64,000 nt of DNA from Nageia nagi (taxonomy: Eukaryota > Pinophyta): the NCBI GenBank assembly GCA_050084985.1, contig JBITNC010000001.1, forward strand, positions 114,638,001 through 114,702,000, read 5' to 3'. The position numbers and the translations under genes are program-made. The notes beneath the pieces are model-generated. The model was given only the letters and a program-made list of their open reading frames with translations. It had not been told where the DNA came from and did no database searches. Shown here piece by piece: positions 48,450 to 59,850 of the stretch; position 1 is the first letter of the stretch, and each line of letters opens with the position of its first letter.

Positions 48450-50339
48450 GTGTTTGGTTGTAAAGCATCTTCCTACATTATTTCTATGAAAAGGAAGAAG
48501 TTAGATAAAAAAGCTAAAAAATACATCTTTGTAGGTTATGATAGTCAGCATAGAAGCTACAAGCTCTACTCTCCATCCTATAAAATAATGTTCATGTCAA
48601 AGGATGTAAGTTTTAATGAACTTCATGAAGATTTTACATATAAAATGGATGTTGATGATTTAGAGAACTCTTTAGTTGTACCTAGCTGGTTAGATATTGA
48701 TGTAGATAAGTCACCTCAGGAATAAAATTCTCCAACACAAAGGGTAACAAGGAGAATGACCTTGAACAAATCCTTATTTACCAAAATTGACAACAAGCAT
48801 AAGCCCTTAACCTTCAAAGAAGCTTCTAAGCATGAGTGCTAGATGGAAGCCATGAAAGTGGAGTATGAGGTGCTTATGAAAAATAAAACTTGGGATTTGG
48901 TTCCTTATCCCAATGAGAAGAATGTGATTAGCAATAAGTGGATCTACAAGTTCAAGTTCAATTCAGTTGGAGATATTGAGAAATACAAGGCAAAGTTTGT
49001 AGCTAAAGGTTTTACTTAGAAATATAATGTAAATTATGAGGAAACCTTTGCTTCCATGGAAAATATGCCTACTATGAGAGTTATCCTTGCTCTTTCTATA
49101 GCTCAAGGATGGAAAATTTTTCAACTTAACATCAAAAGTGCATTTTTCAATGTTGACTTAAATGTGGAAATCTTTATGAATCAACCATAAGGGTTTATTA
49201 TGGAAGGAATAGAGTCTTTTATGTGAAAATTAAAGAAGTCATTGTATGGACTTAAACAAGCACCTAGAGCTTGGTACAAAAAGATTTTAAGGTACTTTGC
49301 AGACATTAGATTATTCAAGTGCTTTTCTAACTCCGATCTATATGTGCTTAATCAAAGAAAAGATGTGGTCTTGATTCTCCTTTATGTGGATGATCTTTTA
49401 ATTACTAAGAATAATGATAAAATCATTCAAGAGTGCATATCCAAACTTAAGAAAACATTTGAAATGACTGATCTTGGTCCCTTGCACTACTATCTTGGAA
49501 TGCAAGTGTATCAATACAAGGATTGTACTTACCTTAATCAATCTAAGTATATATCAAACATCTTGCAGAAGTTTGGAATGGATGAGTGTAGATATGTAGC
49601 AATCCTAGTCTCTCTTAGAATCACTATTTCTTTGAGCTCTAACTTTTAGTTAGTTGATGCTACAACTTATAGGCAATTAATTGGTAGTCTTTTGTATTAG
49701 AATATATATAGGCCAAATATCACCTTTGCAGTGAATTTGATGGCATGATTCATGTACAAACCTTATGTTGAGCACCTTAATTCTGTTAAGTAAATCTTGA
49801 GGTATGTTGTAGGGACTAAGGATCTTGCTCTTAAGTATTCTAAGTTATCTTCATTTGTTCTCTTTGGATTCTTAGATTTTGACTATGGGGGAGATAGAGA
49901 TGATAGAAAATCAACCTCTACGCATGTGTTTAGCATTGGTTTAGGTGCTATCTCTTGGGCTTCCAAGAAGCAACCTACTATTTCTCTTTCCACCATAGAA
50001 GCTGAATACCTTGCCATGTCTGTTGTAGCTAAAAAAACCATTTGGATAAGGCATATTTTGAAAGAAATTGGGTATGATTAAAGTGGCTCATCTTTTATCT
50101 CTTTAGATAATTAGTCAACCATTTCTTTGGCTAACAATCTTATGTTTTATCAAAAAACAAAATATGTGAAAATTCATGCCCATTTTATCGGGGAGAAGGT
50201 TCTTGATGGCATCATACACTTGGAGTATTATCTATTCACCTTGAACTCCATTGATTTATTCATCAAGCCCTCTCAAAAGCTTAATTTTGTAAGCTTAGGG
50301 ATGCTATCGATTGATGAAATTACCTTCAAGCAGGAGTGA
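48450..50339 (+). pseudogene. Copia-3 reverse transcriptase and RNase H
   Basis: One frame throughout, with about ten stops. After the integrase C-terminal region (FGCKASSYI; KYIFVGYDS) the RT has NKWIYKFKFNSVGDIEKY, KSAFFNVDLNVEIFMNQP, KSLYGLKQAPRAWYKK and an intact LLYVDDLLIT. RNase H has GFLDFDYGGDRDDRKSTS and STIEAEYLAMS. Several stops replace codons that related elements keep: 49017-49019 (Gln), 48840-48842 (Trp), 49198-49200 (Gln), 49746-49748 (Arg) and 50112-50114 (Gln). It ends with a TGA after FKQE. Confidence 0.9.
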
Positions 50340-51260
50340 AGTTTGAATTCTTGTGTTGAATTCATGTTTATAATGATAAATTCACCCCTAGGAGGATTTT
50401 ATGTTGTATAGGATTGATGTTGTTGTACACCTTCATGGTAAGTTTGCTCTACATGAGAAACTTGTACAAAATTTTAAAAGCCAAAAGATTAACCAATCTA
50501 ACACTATTTACTTATCCATGTGTGAGGAACTCTTATGTGTTTTTTGGCACTATTTAGTTATCCATATGTGAGGAACTCATATGTGCATTCTCTATTTTGG
50601 TAAATCTAGCACTGTTTAATTATCCATGTGTGAGGAACTCTTATGTGTCTTTTGGCACTGTTCAATTATCTATATGTGAGGAACTCGTATGTGCATTCTC
50701 TATTTTGGTCAATCTAGCATTGTTCAATTATCCATGTGTGAAGAACTCTTATGTGTCTTTTGTTCATTGTTCAGTTATCCATATGTGAGGAACTTGTATG
50801 TGCATACTCTATTTTGTAATGATAATCAACACATGTCTTATATATAGCAGGTGACTATGAGTTTTTGGCATGGAATCTTTGTGATGACTTATAGTGCATC
50901 ATTAATTAGTTCATGATGGCATTTGTGTAATTCATCTGTCCTCGTTGATATGAATATGATGCATCTAACTAATCTTCTTATTTGAGCTTCTCATGAATTA
51001 CCAGTTCCTTGAGGTTGCAGGTTACTTCTTCAAGTATGTAGGCTCTTGGAGACTTTTCATGACTTCCAGTTGGATGACTACTTATGTACATTGAAATTGG
51101 TTATGGTTAATGATTGTATTTGGGAAAGTAGTGAGTCTCAAATTAGATCTTTATTACTTCACAAATGAAAATTTCTCATCTTTGTTGTATCTATTTGGAG
51201 GAGAACTCTCTTACTTTCTCATCTTCTTCTCTCTTACTTACTCTATCCCAATATTGCATT
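50340..51260 (+). other. Copia-3 3' untranslated region
   Basis: About 920 bp between RNase H and the polypurine tract. It contains the tandem array at 50497-50816. The rest is non-coding. Confidence 0.7.
50497..50816 (+). repeat. Tandem repeat in the Copia-3 3' untranslated region
   Basis: Six half-units of about 54 bp, each with TATCCAT(A/G)TGTGAGGAACT, alternate between a TTATGTGTCTTTTGG form and an ATATGTGCATTCTCT form, giving three units of about 110 bp. Confidence 0.9.
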
Positions 51261-51269
51261 AAGAGGGAG
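51261..51269 (+). other. Copia-3 polypurine tract
   Basis: AAGAGGGAG immediately before TGTTGG of the 3' LTR. Confidence 0.9.
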
Positions 51270-51768
51270 TGTTGGAATGTATAATGATTATTGTAAAGGT
51301 TTTGTAATAATCTTCTATGTAAGTTCACTAATACTTAAGGGTATCATTTTATACCTTAAGTATTTAAGTGAATACAATAATGTAACTTGTCCTACACTCC
51401 ATGTCATGAGCATGCCCCTTGGGTAAAAGGATATGCATGTCATGCCTTTGTACATTAGATAAAAGGGTGATCTAAAGAGGGATTTTAACCTATAAATAGA
51501 AGGCTCCCTCTTTGTGATCACACACTAATTATGGAGTAAAGTTATGCTATAAGATAGTGGTTAGGAGAAAAGAGTAGGAGGATTGTAAGAGAGTTGTATT
51601 TGTGATTGAAGTAAAGATCTAGTTAGTGGATGTACTCCTAGTTGGAGGAACCACTTACATCTTGTGTTATCTTTGTGAGATTACTTTGTGAGTCTGTTAA
51701 ATGTGTATTGTGAGCTTTCATGTGATCTTGGTTGTTTAAAAATTATCTTGTTAGTGTTAATCTCTTCA
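51270..51768 (+). repeat. Copia-3 3' LTR
   Basis: Starts TGTTGGAATG and ends TAATCTCTTCA. TATA box at 51491-51498. Homologous over its length to 43037-43536. Confidence 0.93.
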
Positions 51769-52290
51769 TATACTATGAAAATCAAGGTCAATTCCATAGT
51801 TTGTTTAAAGGTGCCCACACTTTAAAATTATGGATGGATTATGAAGACCAAAAATATATCACACTCTATATCAGAGAAGCCACCCACCTAAAATAAAAAG
51901 TGATCATCGATGGATCCTACAACATAATGATTTATAGACTTATAACATCTTATTTTCAATCACACAAAACTATGAATTGGAAGCATCACATAAACATTGA
52001 ATACTCTAAAATGATTGCCTATCAACACATAATTATTAAACTCATTAACATTAACTCCTCTACTTGTAACAGCATGAGCTTCTTTTCTATCTCAAATGTT
52101 AATGGTGCCCCTTAACCCTCCATATGTAGGCTTTTACTCCCACATAAACTTGTATTTTTATACCCTTTTTTATCTACTTCTCACTCTTACCCAATAAAGT
52201 TGCATTAGGTGGTCCCTTGCTCTTATTATGTGTATTTTTTTACAATCCCATTGAGCATTTTAGTCACCTATAGATATTAATATTAAATTT
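51769..52290 (+). pseudogene. LINE-A, right part (C-terminus and 3' tail)
   Basis: Continues LINE-A after Copia-3. It is homologous to the minus strand of 53425-53960, including GGTGCCCACACTTTA, GGAAGCATCACAT and TCTTATTATGTGTATTTTT. The matching stops near 52290, which I take as the LINE 3' end. No poly-A tail is preserved. Confidence 0.8.
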
Positions 52291-53424
52291 TAAATTTATA
52301 TGTTGAGATTGTTTAAAAGTAAGAAATATATATTAAAAAATTTGGGCTCTCTTACGCAAGCAAGCCTCTTGCGAGCCCTAAATGTGTGCCCTTTTAATAG
52401 CCAAAGGTATGATGGAGATAGTCATGCAAAATATGCCACTAAGAGTGCATTCGATCCCCCACTATTGATCGGATTCAATGTGCAATGGATGTGATATTTT
52501 GTAGGTCAATTGGTAATGTGAAAGATGTTATTAGGATTTTTTGCTTTGGTGTGAGTTCTCTGATAGTTTGATGCTTTATGATGCCCTATTTATAGCTAGT
52601 GTTGTATCTCGAATTCATTGAATCTCTATGATGCCATAACTATGATTAGGTTTATGTAATGTTTTCTTTGAAGCTTCGTGATACCCTAGCTATGAATGGA
52701 TCTAGTTCACTATTTATGGGTAAGATTGATGATAGTGTTTCCTTCATTAATGGGTTGAGAGAATTATGGGGTGCTCTATCTATAAGGTTTACATAGGGTT
52801 TGGTTTAGGATCACCCATGAACATGAGAGGCATAACTTATCTAAATGATCCTAAAGGTCAGTTCTTATTATTTTTTTCTTTGATCCATGGACTCAAATTT
52901 GGATGGTACAACTCTACTTCTCTTAATGATGATTTTAGAATTTTAATCATATTGATGAAGGAAGCAATTAATTACAATATGATAATAGCACAAATCTAGA
53001 GTTTTATGGTGCAATTAGAGGGGGGGTTGCACATGGGTTGGTTGAGGACCACCTATGAACATAAGAGACACTTTCTTTGGTAGAATTTTTTGATGGCTCT
53101 ATGTTGTTTTGCTATGAGATAATATGTACACTATGATCTTTGTAGTAGATCCATTTAGTAGTTTTAGACTAAGATATTTTATGTAGATGGAATTTTATAT
53201 GTAATTAGAATGTGAGTTGTGGATTACTAATAACTTCTCAAACATCCTAAATTGTACAAAATAAATAGGGATGGATGCATATGTCTCAAATTTATTTTTT
53301 ACAGGCTAGGTTCCTATATGAAAAACCCATTAAATTTACCCTTACTAAAAAAAAGTAAGAAATGTAGATTAATGATTAGATTCATTTCATGATCTATATA
53401 AATATCAAAGTTCAATATTTTCTT
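52291..53424. repeat. Spacer between the two LINE tails, with imperfect repeats
   Basis: At 52300-52494 a plus-strand stretch reads KNLGSLTQASLLRALNVCPF and is less AT-rich than its surroundings; I do not recognise it. At about 52560-52700 three units of about 50 bp share TATGATGCC(C/A)TA. Segments near 52768 and 53005 repeat GGTTTAGGATCACC(C/T)ATGAAC-like sequence about 237 bp apart. No gene is supported. Confidence 0.4.
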
Positions 53425-54880
53425 GGTAATTTGAAATTTGATATTAATGTATGTAGGTGACTAAAAATGGTCAATAAGATTATAGAAAAATACACATAAT
53501 AAGAGAAAGGTATTACCTATTGCAACTTGTATATGTAAGAGTGAAGTAAACATAAATGGTGTCAAAATATAATAGTTATGAATGAGGCAAGAGGCCTATA
53601 TATTTAAATAAAAGGGATTCATTAACATTTGAGGCCAATAAAAAGCTCCTAATGTGATTACTAGAGAAATTAACCATAGTGGGTTTGGCAATAATGTGTT
53701 GATAGGTGATCCTTCCAAAATCTTCAAGGTTCATGTGATGCTTCCAAATCATAGCTTCCTATGGTTGAAAATAGGACATGATGATTTTATAACTTAGTAT
53801 GTTTAGGTTATATCAGATTTTCTTTCTGAGACAAGTGGCTTATTTGATATAGAGTATGATACATTTTTTTTCTTCATAATTCATCCATGATTCTAAAGTG
53901 TGGGCACCTTTGAATAAGCAATGGAATCAACCTTGAACTTCATAGTAGATGTGGTAGATGAATATGAAATATTCTTTAGTCCTTGGTTTCATGTTGTATA
54001 GTTTGCATATGTATTAATATCTAGGGATATGGTGGTGTAATTCAATACAAAGCTTGTGTGAGGAAACTCTTATCTAACTAAGGGGGAAATGAAGACCATG
54101 AGATACATGTAGCTTAATGTAATCATAAATGAAAATAGCATTATTATCTAGTTTTAAACTTAAAGATAATGCAATACCTTTGGTGAAATGATTTTTTAAG
54201 TTCAATTCATGTTGTCTTCAAGTAAGCTAAGTGAATTTCCTGCCTAATTCTTTTGTTGATATCTATGGTAGAAGGATTTTATCTCAAAGTTTAGAGAGAG
54301 GTAGTCTGCAAAAGAGAGTTGTATTTTAAGTACCAACACCAACGAATGCCTTTACTTGCAAGTTACATCAATAATTTAGGTGCTAAGAGAGGGTATCTCT
54401 TCAAGTCAATATTGATTGAAATTATGTGATGGATCTTATTCAAAAGCCCAATAACATGGAATACTACAAGATCCAACATGGTCTATGAATCAAATTTAGC
54501 TAGAATAATGGAAAGAGGGAAAGTTCCTTTGGCCTAGATGAATCTTGAGAGCATATTAACCAAAACCCTCTCAATCTAAGCCCAACCAGAGTGTTTCAAG
54601 CTAGGCTCCCAAACTTCATATCCATAAAGTAGGTTCAAAAAGATAAGAGCATGGAACAATTTAATTTTTTCCATGATATCTTGGAATTGAAGTTGAAAAT
54701 ATTACCTCTCGAGTGTGATAGTTAGAACATAAGCTTTATTTAATCTATGTTGGGAGGTTGGGATCAAGCTAAATGTAAGGCCTATGAAGAGCATACTTAA
54801 ATAGGTGTAGGAAGTGATTACCTCAATATGTTACCATTAGAAATTTAGGTGGGTTTTTGAAGCATATGCTCTTGAGATAT
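53425..54880 (-). pseudogene. LINE-B C-terminal region and 3' tail
   Basis: Read on the minus strand from the solo LTR insertion, it aligns with 42050-43036 and 51769-52290 of LINE-A. The FHI-FIYH region and the following tail match closely, and the Copia-3 target site is uninterrupted at about 53940-53965. No intact frame. Confidence 0.75.
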
Positions 54881-54967
54881 TGAAGTGTTGAGCTATATGG
54901 TTGTCATTGTTGTCAACATAGTAAAAGGGATAGAAAATATTATTGAGCTAAAGGATTGCATTTGTTG

Positions 54968-55245
54968 ATAGCACTGAAGTAACTATAGAGCACTGAAGTA
55001 ACTATAGAGCACTGAAGAAGGTCATAGCATTGAAGTAACTATAGAGCATTGAAGAAGGTCATAGCACTGAAGTAACTATAGAGTGCTGAAGAAGGTCATA
55101 ACACTAAAGAAGGTCATAGCATTAAAGTAACTACAGAGTGCTAAAGAAGGTCATAGCATTGAAGTAACTATAGAGTGCTAAAGAAGGTCATAGCACTAAA
55201 GAAGGTCATAGCACTAAAGTAACTACAGAGCACTAAAGAAGGTTA
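54968..55245. repeat. Minisatellite of 18-19-bp units inside the solo LTR
   Basis: Two interleaved units, GCACTGAAGTAACTATAGA (19 bp) and GCACTGAAGAAGGTCATA (18 bp), with variants, make about fifteen copies. Confidence 0.95.
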
Positions 55246-55389
55246 ATTATGATAGGTGTCAAATTTGCATGAAGGATCCTTTTGTTAAAAATGGTGTGGA
55301 CAACCTATAAGGAGTTAGAGGCTAAAAATTGAACTAAAGGTAGTCAATATGAAAGAGAAGGAGTTTTCCAAATTTCATATGAATCCAAG

Positions 55390-56240
55390 TTATGAGTTGG
55401 AAGTTATAGCATCTAGAATATGGCTCTAAAAAATTGAGTGTAATAGTTTGACAGGTCTGATTTTGCCTATCCCAATCAGCAAGTAAAAATGCAAAATTTA
55501 TATTTATGATGCTCAAATTTAAATTCCATCAAATTATACTCCTTCAAGGAGGCAAGAGGAACAAATTTGTCCTTTTAAAATTTTTCCATAAATGCCTTGA
55601 AGTATGAGAAATTGTAATGTGCACAAAACTAAGCATGTGAAGTGTTTGACAAAATGACTATGAAATCAGCATTGGAGACCATTTTATCAGAGGTACAGTA
55701 AGTTATATAGGAGGAGTTAGCTGATGAACTTTATTGTGATGGTATATGGATATACCAAGAATAAGTGTTTCAAGTTTCATTACAATCCATGCTCAAAATA
55801 AAAAGTTATGGCTTTCAAGAAATGGCACTAAGTCACTTTTTCTTGTATTTCCCAATTTTTAGCAACCGTTTGATAAAATGTTTGCAAATATTTTTCAGAG
55901 GCCATTTTGTGAGAAGTGATGTGTGCAATACTTGAAGCATTAGACTCTCAAACTTGGTCAAGTTGTAGTCAGTAGTGAGAAGAACACATGGTTCAAATTT
56001 CATACTAAATGGTGTACCCATGAAGAAGTTATGGCTTTTCAAAAATTCATTTATAGCCTAGTTTGATTGTACTTTCCAGATTTGGTATGCAAACTGTTTG
56101 ACAATTTGCCTCTAGAAAATGTATGGGGAAATTGGATTAAATCTTTTTGCACACACAGGTCTATGACATGTTTGACAAAAAGTATCAAGTTCTTTTTTGA
56201 AAAAAATTAAATAACTTATGGGTTTTTAAAAATCTTCAAT
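55390..56240. repeat. Degenerate repeats of about 200 bp inside the solo LTR
   Basis: GTTATGGCTTT(T)CAA and CAAATTTCAT(A/T) motifs recur near 55402, 55804, 56028 and 56214 with a shared TTTGACAAAATG-like segment. This suggests three to four diverged tandem units. Confidence 0.6.
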
Positions 56241-56926
56241 ATATTCTAATGATGAATTGGTCCATTACAAAGAAGAAAAATGTGTGCATAATAGAGGTAG
56301 TTATAGGATGAGTTTTGCTTACTTCTTTTGGTCAGCAGTTGAAAGGAAAAATGCCTCCCAACAAGGAGTAGATGCTACAGCAGTTACAAAGTGTTTTTGG
56401 AATTTCTCTTGTGTGTGAAACTCTAAAGAAAAAGAATTTGTGGATGTGCAAGGTTGAGTATCTTGGAGGATGCGTGTTTCATTTTCCAATGTGAATAGAG
56501 ATAGTATTGGAGCTAGACCATTCAGGGTCTGTAGGAACTGTGATCATCCTTCTTATTACATCTTTGATATTTTGTCAAATGGGTGCTTGGCAATAGGAGT
56601 TGATGCTCCAGGTAGTTAGTGCTACCAAATCGAGAGGAGTTGGTGCTCCAAGCAATGGGTGTTGCTAAATCAACAGGTAGTTGATGCTACCCTTTGTAGT
56701 TGGTGTTATGAATTTGTAAGATCATTTTTATGGTTAGATTTGGATTGGAGTCCAAGCAGTCATTTCCAAGGATGTAGCCAAATTGGTGAACCTTATTACA
56801 TCTTGTATGTTTTTTATGTGCTTGCTCATTTGATTTCAACTTGACTTCATTTTGATTTTAGAAGTTAAAATTTGAGTTTAGTTCTTAGACACACTGATTC
56901 ACCCCCCCTCTTAATGTCACATGAAG

Positions 56927-57680
56927 TACAACATGAAGGACATCACCTTTTTCTTTTTTAAGATTAACTTCAATACCATGGGTATCATAGAAGGTACTTA
57001 TGTTGTCAACCTAACATTGAAGCCCAACTATTATATGGGATAGAAAATATCCCACACTTGCATCTAATGTATTTGAGATTAGTTGTTCACATTCATCAAT
57101 ACAAAGCCCAAATAGAGTAAGTGAAAGGGGACAACCTTGTATTACACCAAAAGTATTATAGACCCTAACAGATAAGTGAGAACCAACTTGAATGTAACCC
57201 ATTACTTATTTGTATAATTTCATGATAAGGGATATGATATCTTTATAGATCCCTTAATTCACAAGTCTCTAGAATAGGAGATGTGTAGGGATAGTATCAA
57301 AGGCTTTACAAAAGTCAATAAATAAAAAATAAATCTTTCATTTATTGGCTCAAGCTTCATTAATAATGGCTCGTAGACTGAGGATAAGATCAATAGTGTA
57401 GTTATTTCTTTGAAAGCTAGCTTTACCAGGTGTGTGGTGATTATGTATTTCAGTAAGGCTAGATATGAACTCATCAAGAACCATAGAAAAGAATTTTGTT
57501 AGTGTGTAGTCGACCATAATCATTTTGTAGTTGTTAGGGTTGAGGGGGTGACCATATTTATAGATGGGATGGATGATATTAGAGGTACAAAATAGGGGAT
57601 ACCCTTGAGAAGAGATGTGGTTGAACATTTTAGCAATATGGAAAACAATTACTATAGGACTACATTTAATAAATTTAGCA
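56927..57680 (-). pseudogene. LINE-B reverse transcriptase
   Basis: Minus strand: HPLNPNNYKMIMVDYTLTKF, then NNYTIDLILSLRAIINEA, then GVIQGCPLSLTLFGLCIDE. These align with the LINE-A segments PRNYTMIMVIH, IIDHILTL and GCPLSPNIFWLYIDEL. The region with the catalytic Asp pair has suffered a deletion. The sequence then runs to the solo LTR at 56926. Non-functional. Confidence 0.85.
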
Positions 57681-58269
57681 CTTAAGTTTTCAGAGTTAGA
57701 AGCTTTATCAGTTTATAGTTTATGGATAGCTTGCATAATCATTTTACCTATGAAGAAATGGAAAGGATGAGGTGGAAGCTTGTTAATAATAAAGGGTTAG
57801 TTTGGGATGTTATAGAGGGAAGATGCATAGGTGGATTAGACATGCAAGTTAGTGATAGAGCATTGGAAGAACTTAGGGAAAAAGAGGCACCAAAAGCTCT
57901 TAGCATTCATCTTCAGTATATTAATAATTTTTAATCTTTTTACAATAATATATTATCTCTTCTTATTTTTTATAAGGATGTGGTAAATGTTTTTAGCCTC
58001 TTTAGCCATAGAGAGTTTGTGTTGCATATTAAAATGAGTGATTTTATGTAGGGTCTTGTATTCATTATCAAACCATGAGTTGTGGAGGTAATGGCTATGG
58101 TGAGGGTGAGGCTAAGGGGATGAGGTGTGGATGATGTGAGGGAAGGATTTAATGGTAGTTGACCAAAGGGCTTTAGAGAAAATATTTACTTACAACATAG
58201 GGTCTTGTATTTTGTAGAGGTTGGTCAGATGTTTGTTAAGGTTTTTATGTGTAAATGTGGTTAAAATTA
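57681..58269 (-). pseudogene. LINE-B linker between endonuclease and reverse transcriptase
   Basis: Minus-strand sequence between the two recognised LINE-B domains, in decayed frames. The plus-strand open frame at 57722-57934 is antisense and not called. Confidence 0.5.
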
Positions 58270-59200
58270 TAATCAAAGAGGATATAGGGGTAACAAGACA
58301 AAGGGAAGACATGTGAATGGTGGGGTGTGAGAAGTAAAGTAATAACATAGTCTATGGTACTATTATGAATTTAATGAATATAAGTGAATTTATTAGTTTC
58401 AAGCCAAGATTGTAGACCACTGTCAATTATAAATTTATGGAAACTAATGAGCTTGATTAATTCTTGTCCAAAGTTATTCTCAATTTGATTATTAACGATT
58501 CAAGAAAACTTGTGGGTGAGGATTGGATCTTCATCAAGCCAAAGGGGATTAGTGTTATTAGCACAATTGGTAAAGATACTTTGTTTGCAACTAGTTGAAA
58601 CATTAAAATCCCTAAGAAAAATTATCTCACCTTTTTGTTTAAAATTATTAATCTTATTAAATTTAAGTTGAAGTCAACATTTAACATCTTTCGAACTTAT
58701 TGGTTTGTAAAACTAAACAATAGTTTTTAAATATCATCGATCTAGTTGGTGGGAGTAGAACATGAGACATTCAATGTAGATGCCTTCATACCCACTTATC
58801 TTCCAACTCCACTAAAAAGAGGTGATAGATGTTTAATGTAGTTGTTAAGGTTATAAAAAAGAAAGTTTTTAATCTTTTTTTTTTTTCTTATAGAATGTAG
58901 AATTACTAGGGGTAAAGTAACATAGCAAAAAATATACAGTAGTTTTTATTTGTTAGTTCAAACCACGCAAATTGGTTATTTGGAATATTCTTAATTAACT
59001 TAATGGAGTTGGCTAGATAAGATTTGTGGTAACAAGTACTTCCCCCTAAACCTCTGCCTATGTGCATTTTGTTTCAATCAAGAAAATTACATATATGTTA
59101 TGTGGAATCCAACATAATTGAGGGCCTTTTCTACATGGAGAGCCTTGGCTATTCCAAAAGAATATATTAACTTTGATTGCTAGTCTTGTTTATTATCTAA
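58270..59200 (-). pseudogene. LINE-B apurinic-type endonuclease domain
   Basis: The N-terminal part reads VNIFFWNSQGSPCRKGPQL and then IPHNIYVIFLIETKC, matching the WN-x-(R/Q)-G-L and (L/F)-x-ETK motifs of LINE endonucleases. The C-terminal part has LRDFNVST (from GDFN), ELIKLISFHKFIIDSGLQ and NSTIDYVI. In working LINEs this domain nicks target DNA. Stops and a G-to-R change at the GDFN motif make it inactive. Confidence 0.8.
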
Positions 59201-59503
59201 GATTGCAACTTTTTTATTTCAAATGAATGTTATTTTCCCATCGTTTCTTGTTTCTTTTACTTTTTTTTGTAATTCATTTATGCAATTTGATTTTATCTTC
59301 AAGAATAAGCTCTTCATTGATAAAAAAATTTATTCCTTTCAATTTGGAAGAGTTGTGAAGAAAATTATGTTGAAAGGTTGAAGAGATCACCTTTATATGA
59401 ACTATTCTCTTCATGTTTTCTATTCTTTTTCTTACTCTTTCAATTACTAAAATCTTTCTTGTATTACTATATTACTATATTCTTGTTATGATCAGCGAAT
59501 CAT

Positions 59504-59610
59504 TTTAGTACCATAACATCATCTTTTCAATTAGATTTATTATTGATCAACCTTCATTTTGGTACCATAACATCATCTTTTCAATTAGATTTATTATTGA
59601 TCAACCTTTT
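59504..59610. repeat. Tandem duplication of a 53-54-bp unit
   Basis: The segment CCATAACATCATCTTTTCAA...TTATTGATCAACCTTCATTTTGGTA occurs twice in a row, almost identical. Confidence 0.9.
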
Positions 59611-59850
59611 CATGAACCACATCATCTTTACTCCATTGGCGTACATTTGCAGGTTGCGCAATTAATGCTTGAAGATGTAAAAGGCTGTTCTTTTAATCTC
59701 TCCTACTATTGTTTTGTTATTTCCATATGCTAGTCAATCATTTGTACCTCAGCCTTGACCAAAATTTGTCTCATTGCTATATAATATGTAGTGTTTTAAG
59801 CATCAGTTTGACTCCAATCACATCTTTATTTGTATTTTCTGTTCGAAAAT

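Larger units (their letters stand above)
43037..51768 (+). mobile_element. Copia-3: Ty1/copia retrotransposon inserted in LINE-A
   Basis: An 8.7-kb plus-strand element with LTRs of 500 and 499 bp, an exact primer-binding site, a polypurine tract and a decayed gag-pol. The flanking duplication is TATAT/TATAC. LINE-B preserves the uninterrupted target. By eye the LTRs differ at roughly one site in sixteen, so it is older than Copia-1. It has a long 2.9-kb leader, three or more frameshifts upstream of RT, and many stops. Confidence 0.93.
54886..56921 (+). repeat. Solo LTR of 2,036 bp inserted in LINE-B
   Basis: Starts TGTTGAGCTATATGG and ends TTAATGTCACA (TG...CA), with a perfect 5-bp duplication TGAAG at 54881-54885 and 56922-56926. 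The start (GGTTGTCATTGTTGTCAAC) and the ACCCCCCCTCTTA near the end resemble long copia LTRs, perhaps of the SIRE type; that assignment is from memory. No coding domain or partner LTR is present, so recombination between LTRs probably removed the body. Strand is inferred from those end features only. Confidence 0.8.
53425..59230 (-). mobile_element. LINE-B: non-LTR retrotransposon, split by a solo LTR
   Basis: Minus-strand LINE of the LINE-A family with an endonuclease domain, a reverse transcriptase and a 3' tail. Without the inserted solo LTR it is about 3.8 kb. It carries the intact target of Copia-3, and LINE-A carries the intact target of the solo LTR. It ends near 53425 with the same tail sequence as LINE-A. 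Many stops, and a deletion between the GCPLS motif and the later RT region. Confidence 0.85.

Noticed and set aside
52340-52385. Possible Helitron 3' end: CGCAAG/CTTGCG hairpin followed by CTAA
   Set aside because: The stem is only 6 bp, the base after CTAA is not the expected T, and no TC-type 5' end or Rep/helicase sequence is present.
54968-55245. CRISPR-like alternating repeats
   Set aside because: Units are 18-19 bp in direct tandem without spacers, in a eukaryotic LTR; this is a minisatellite.
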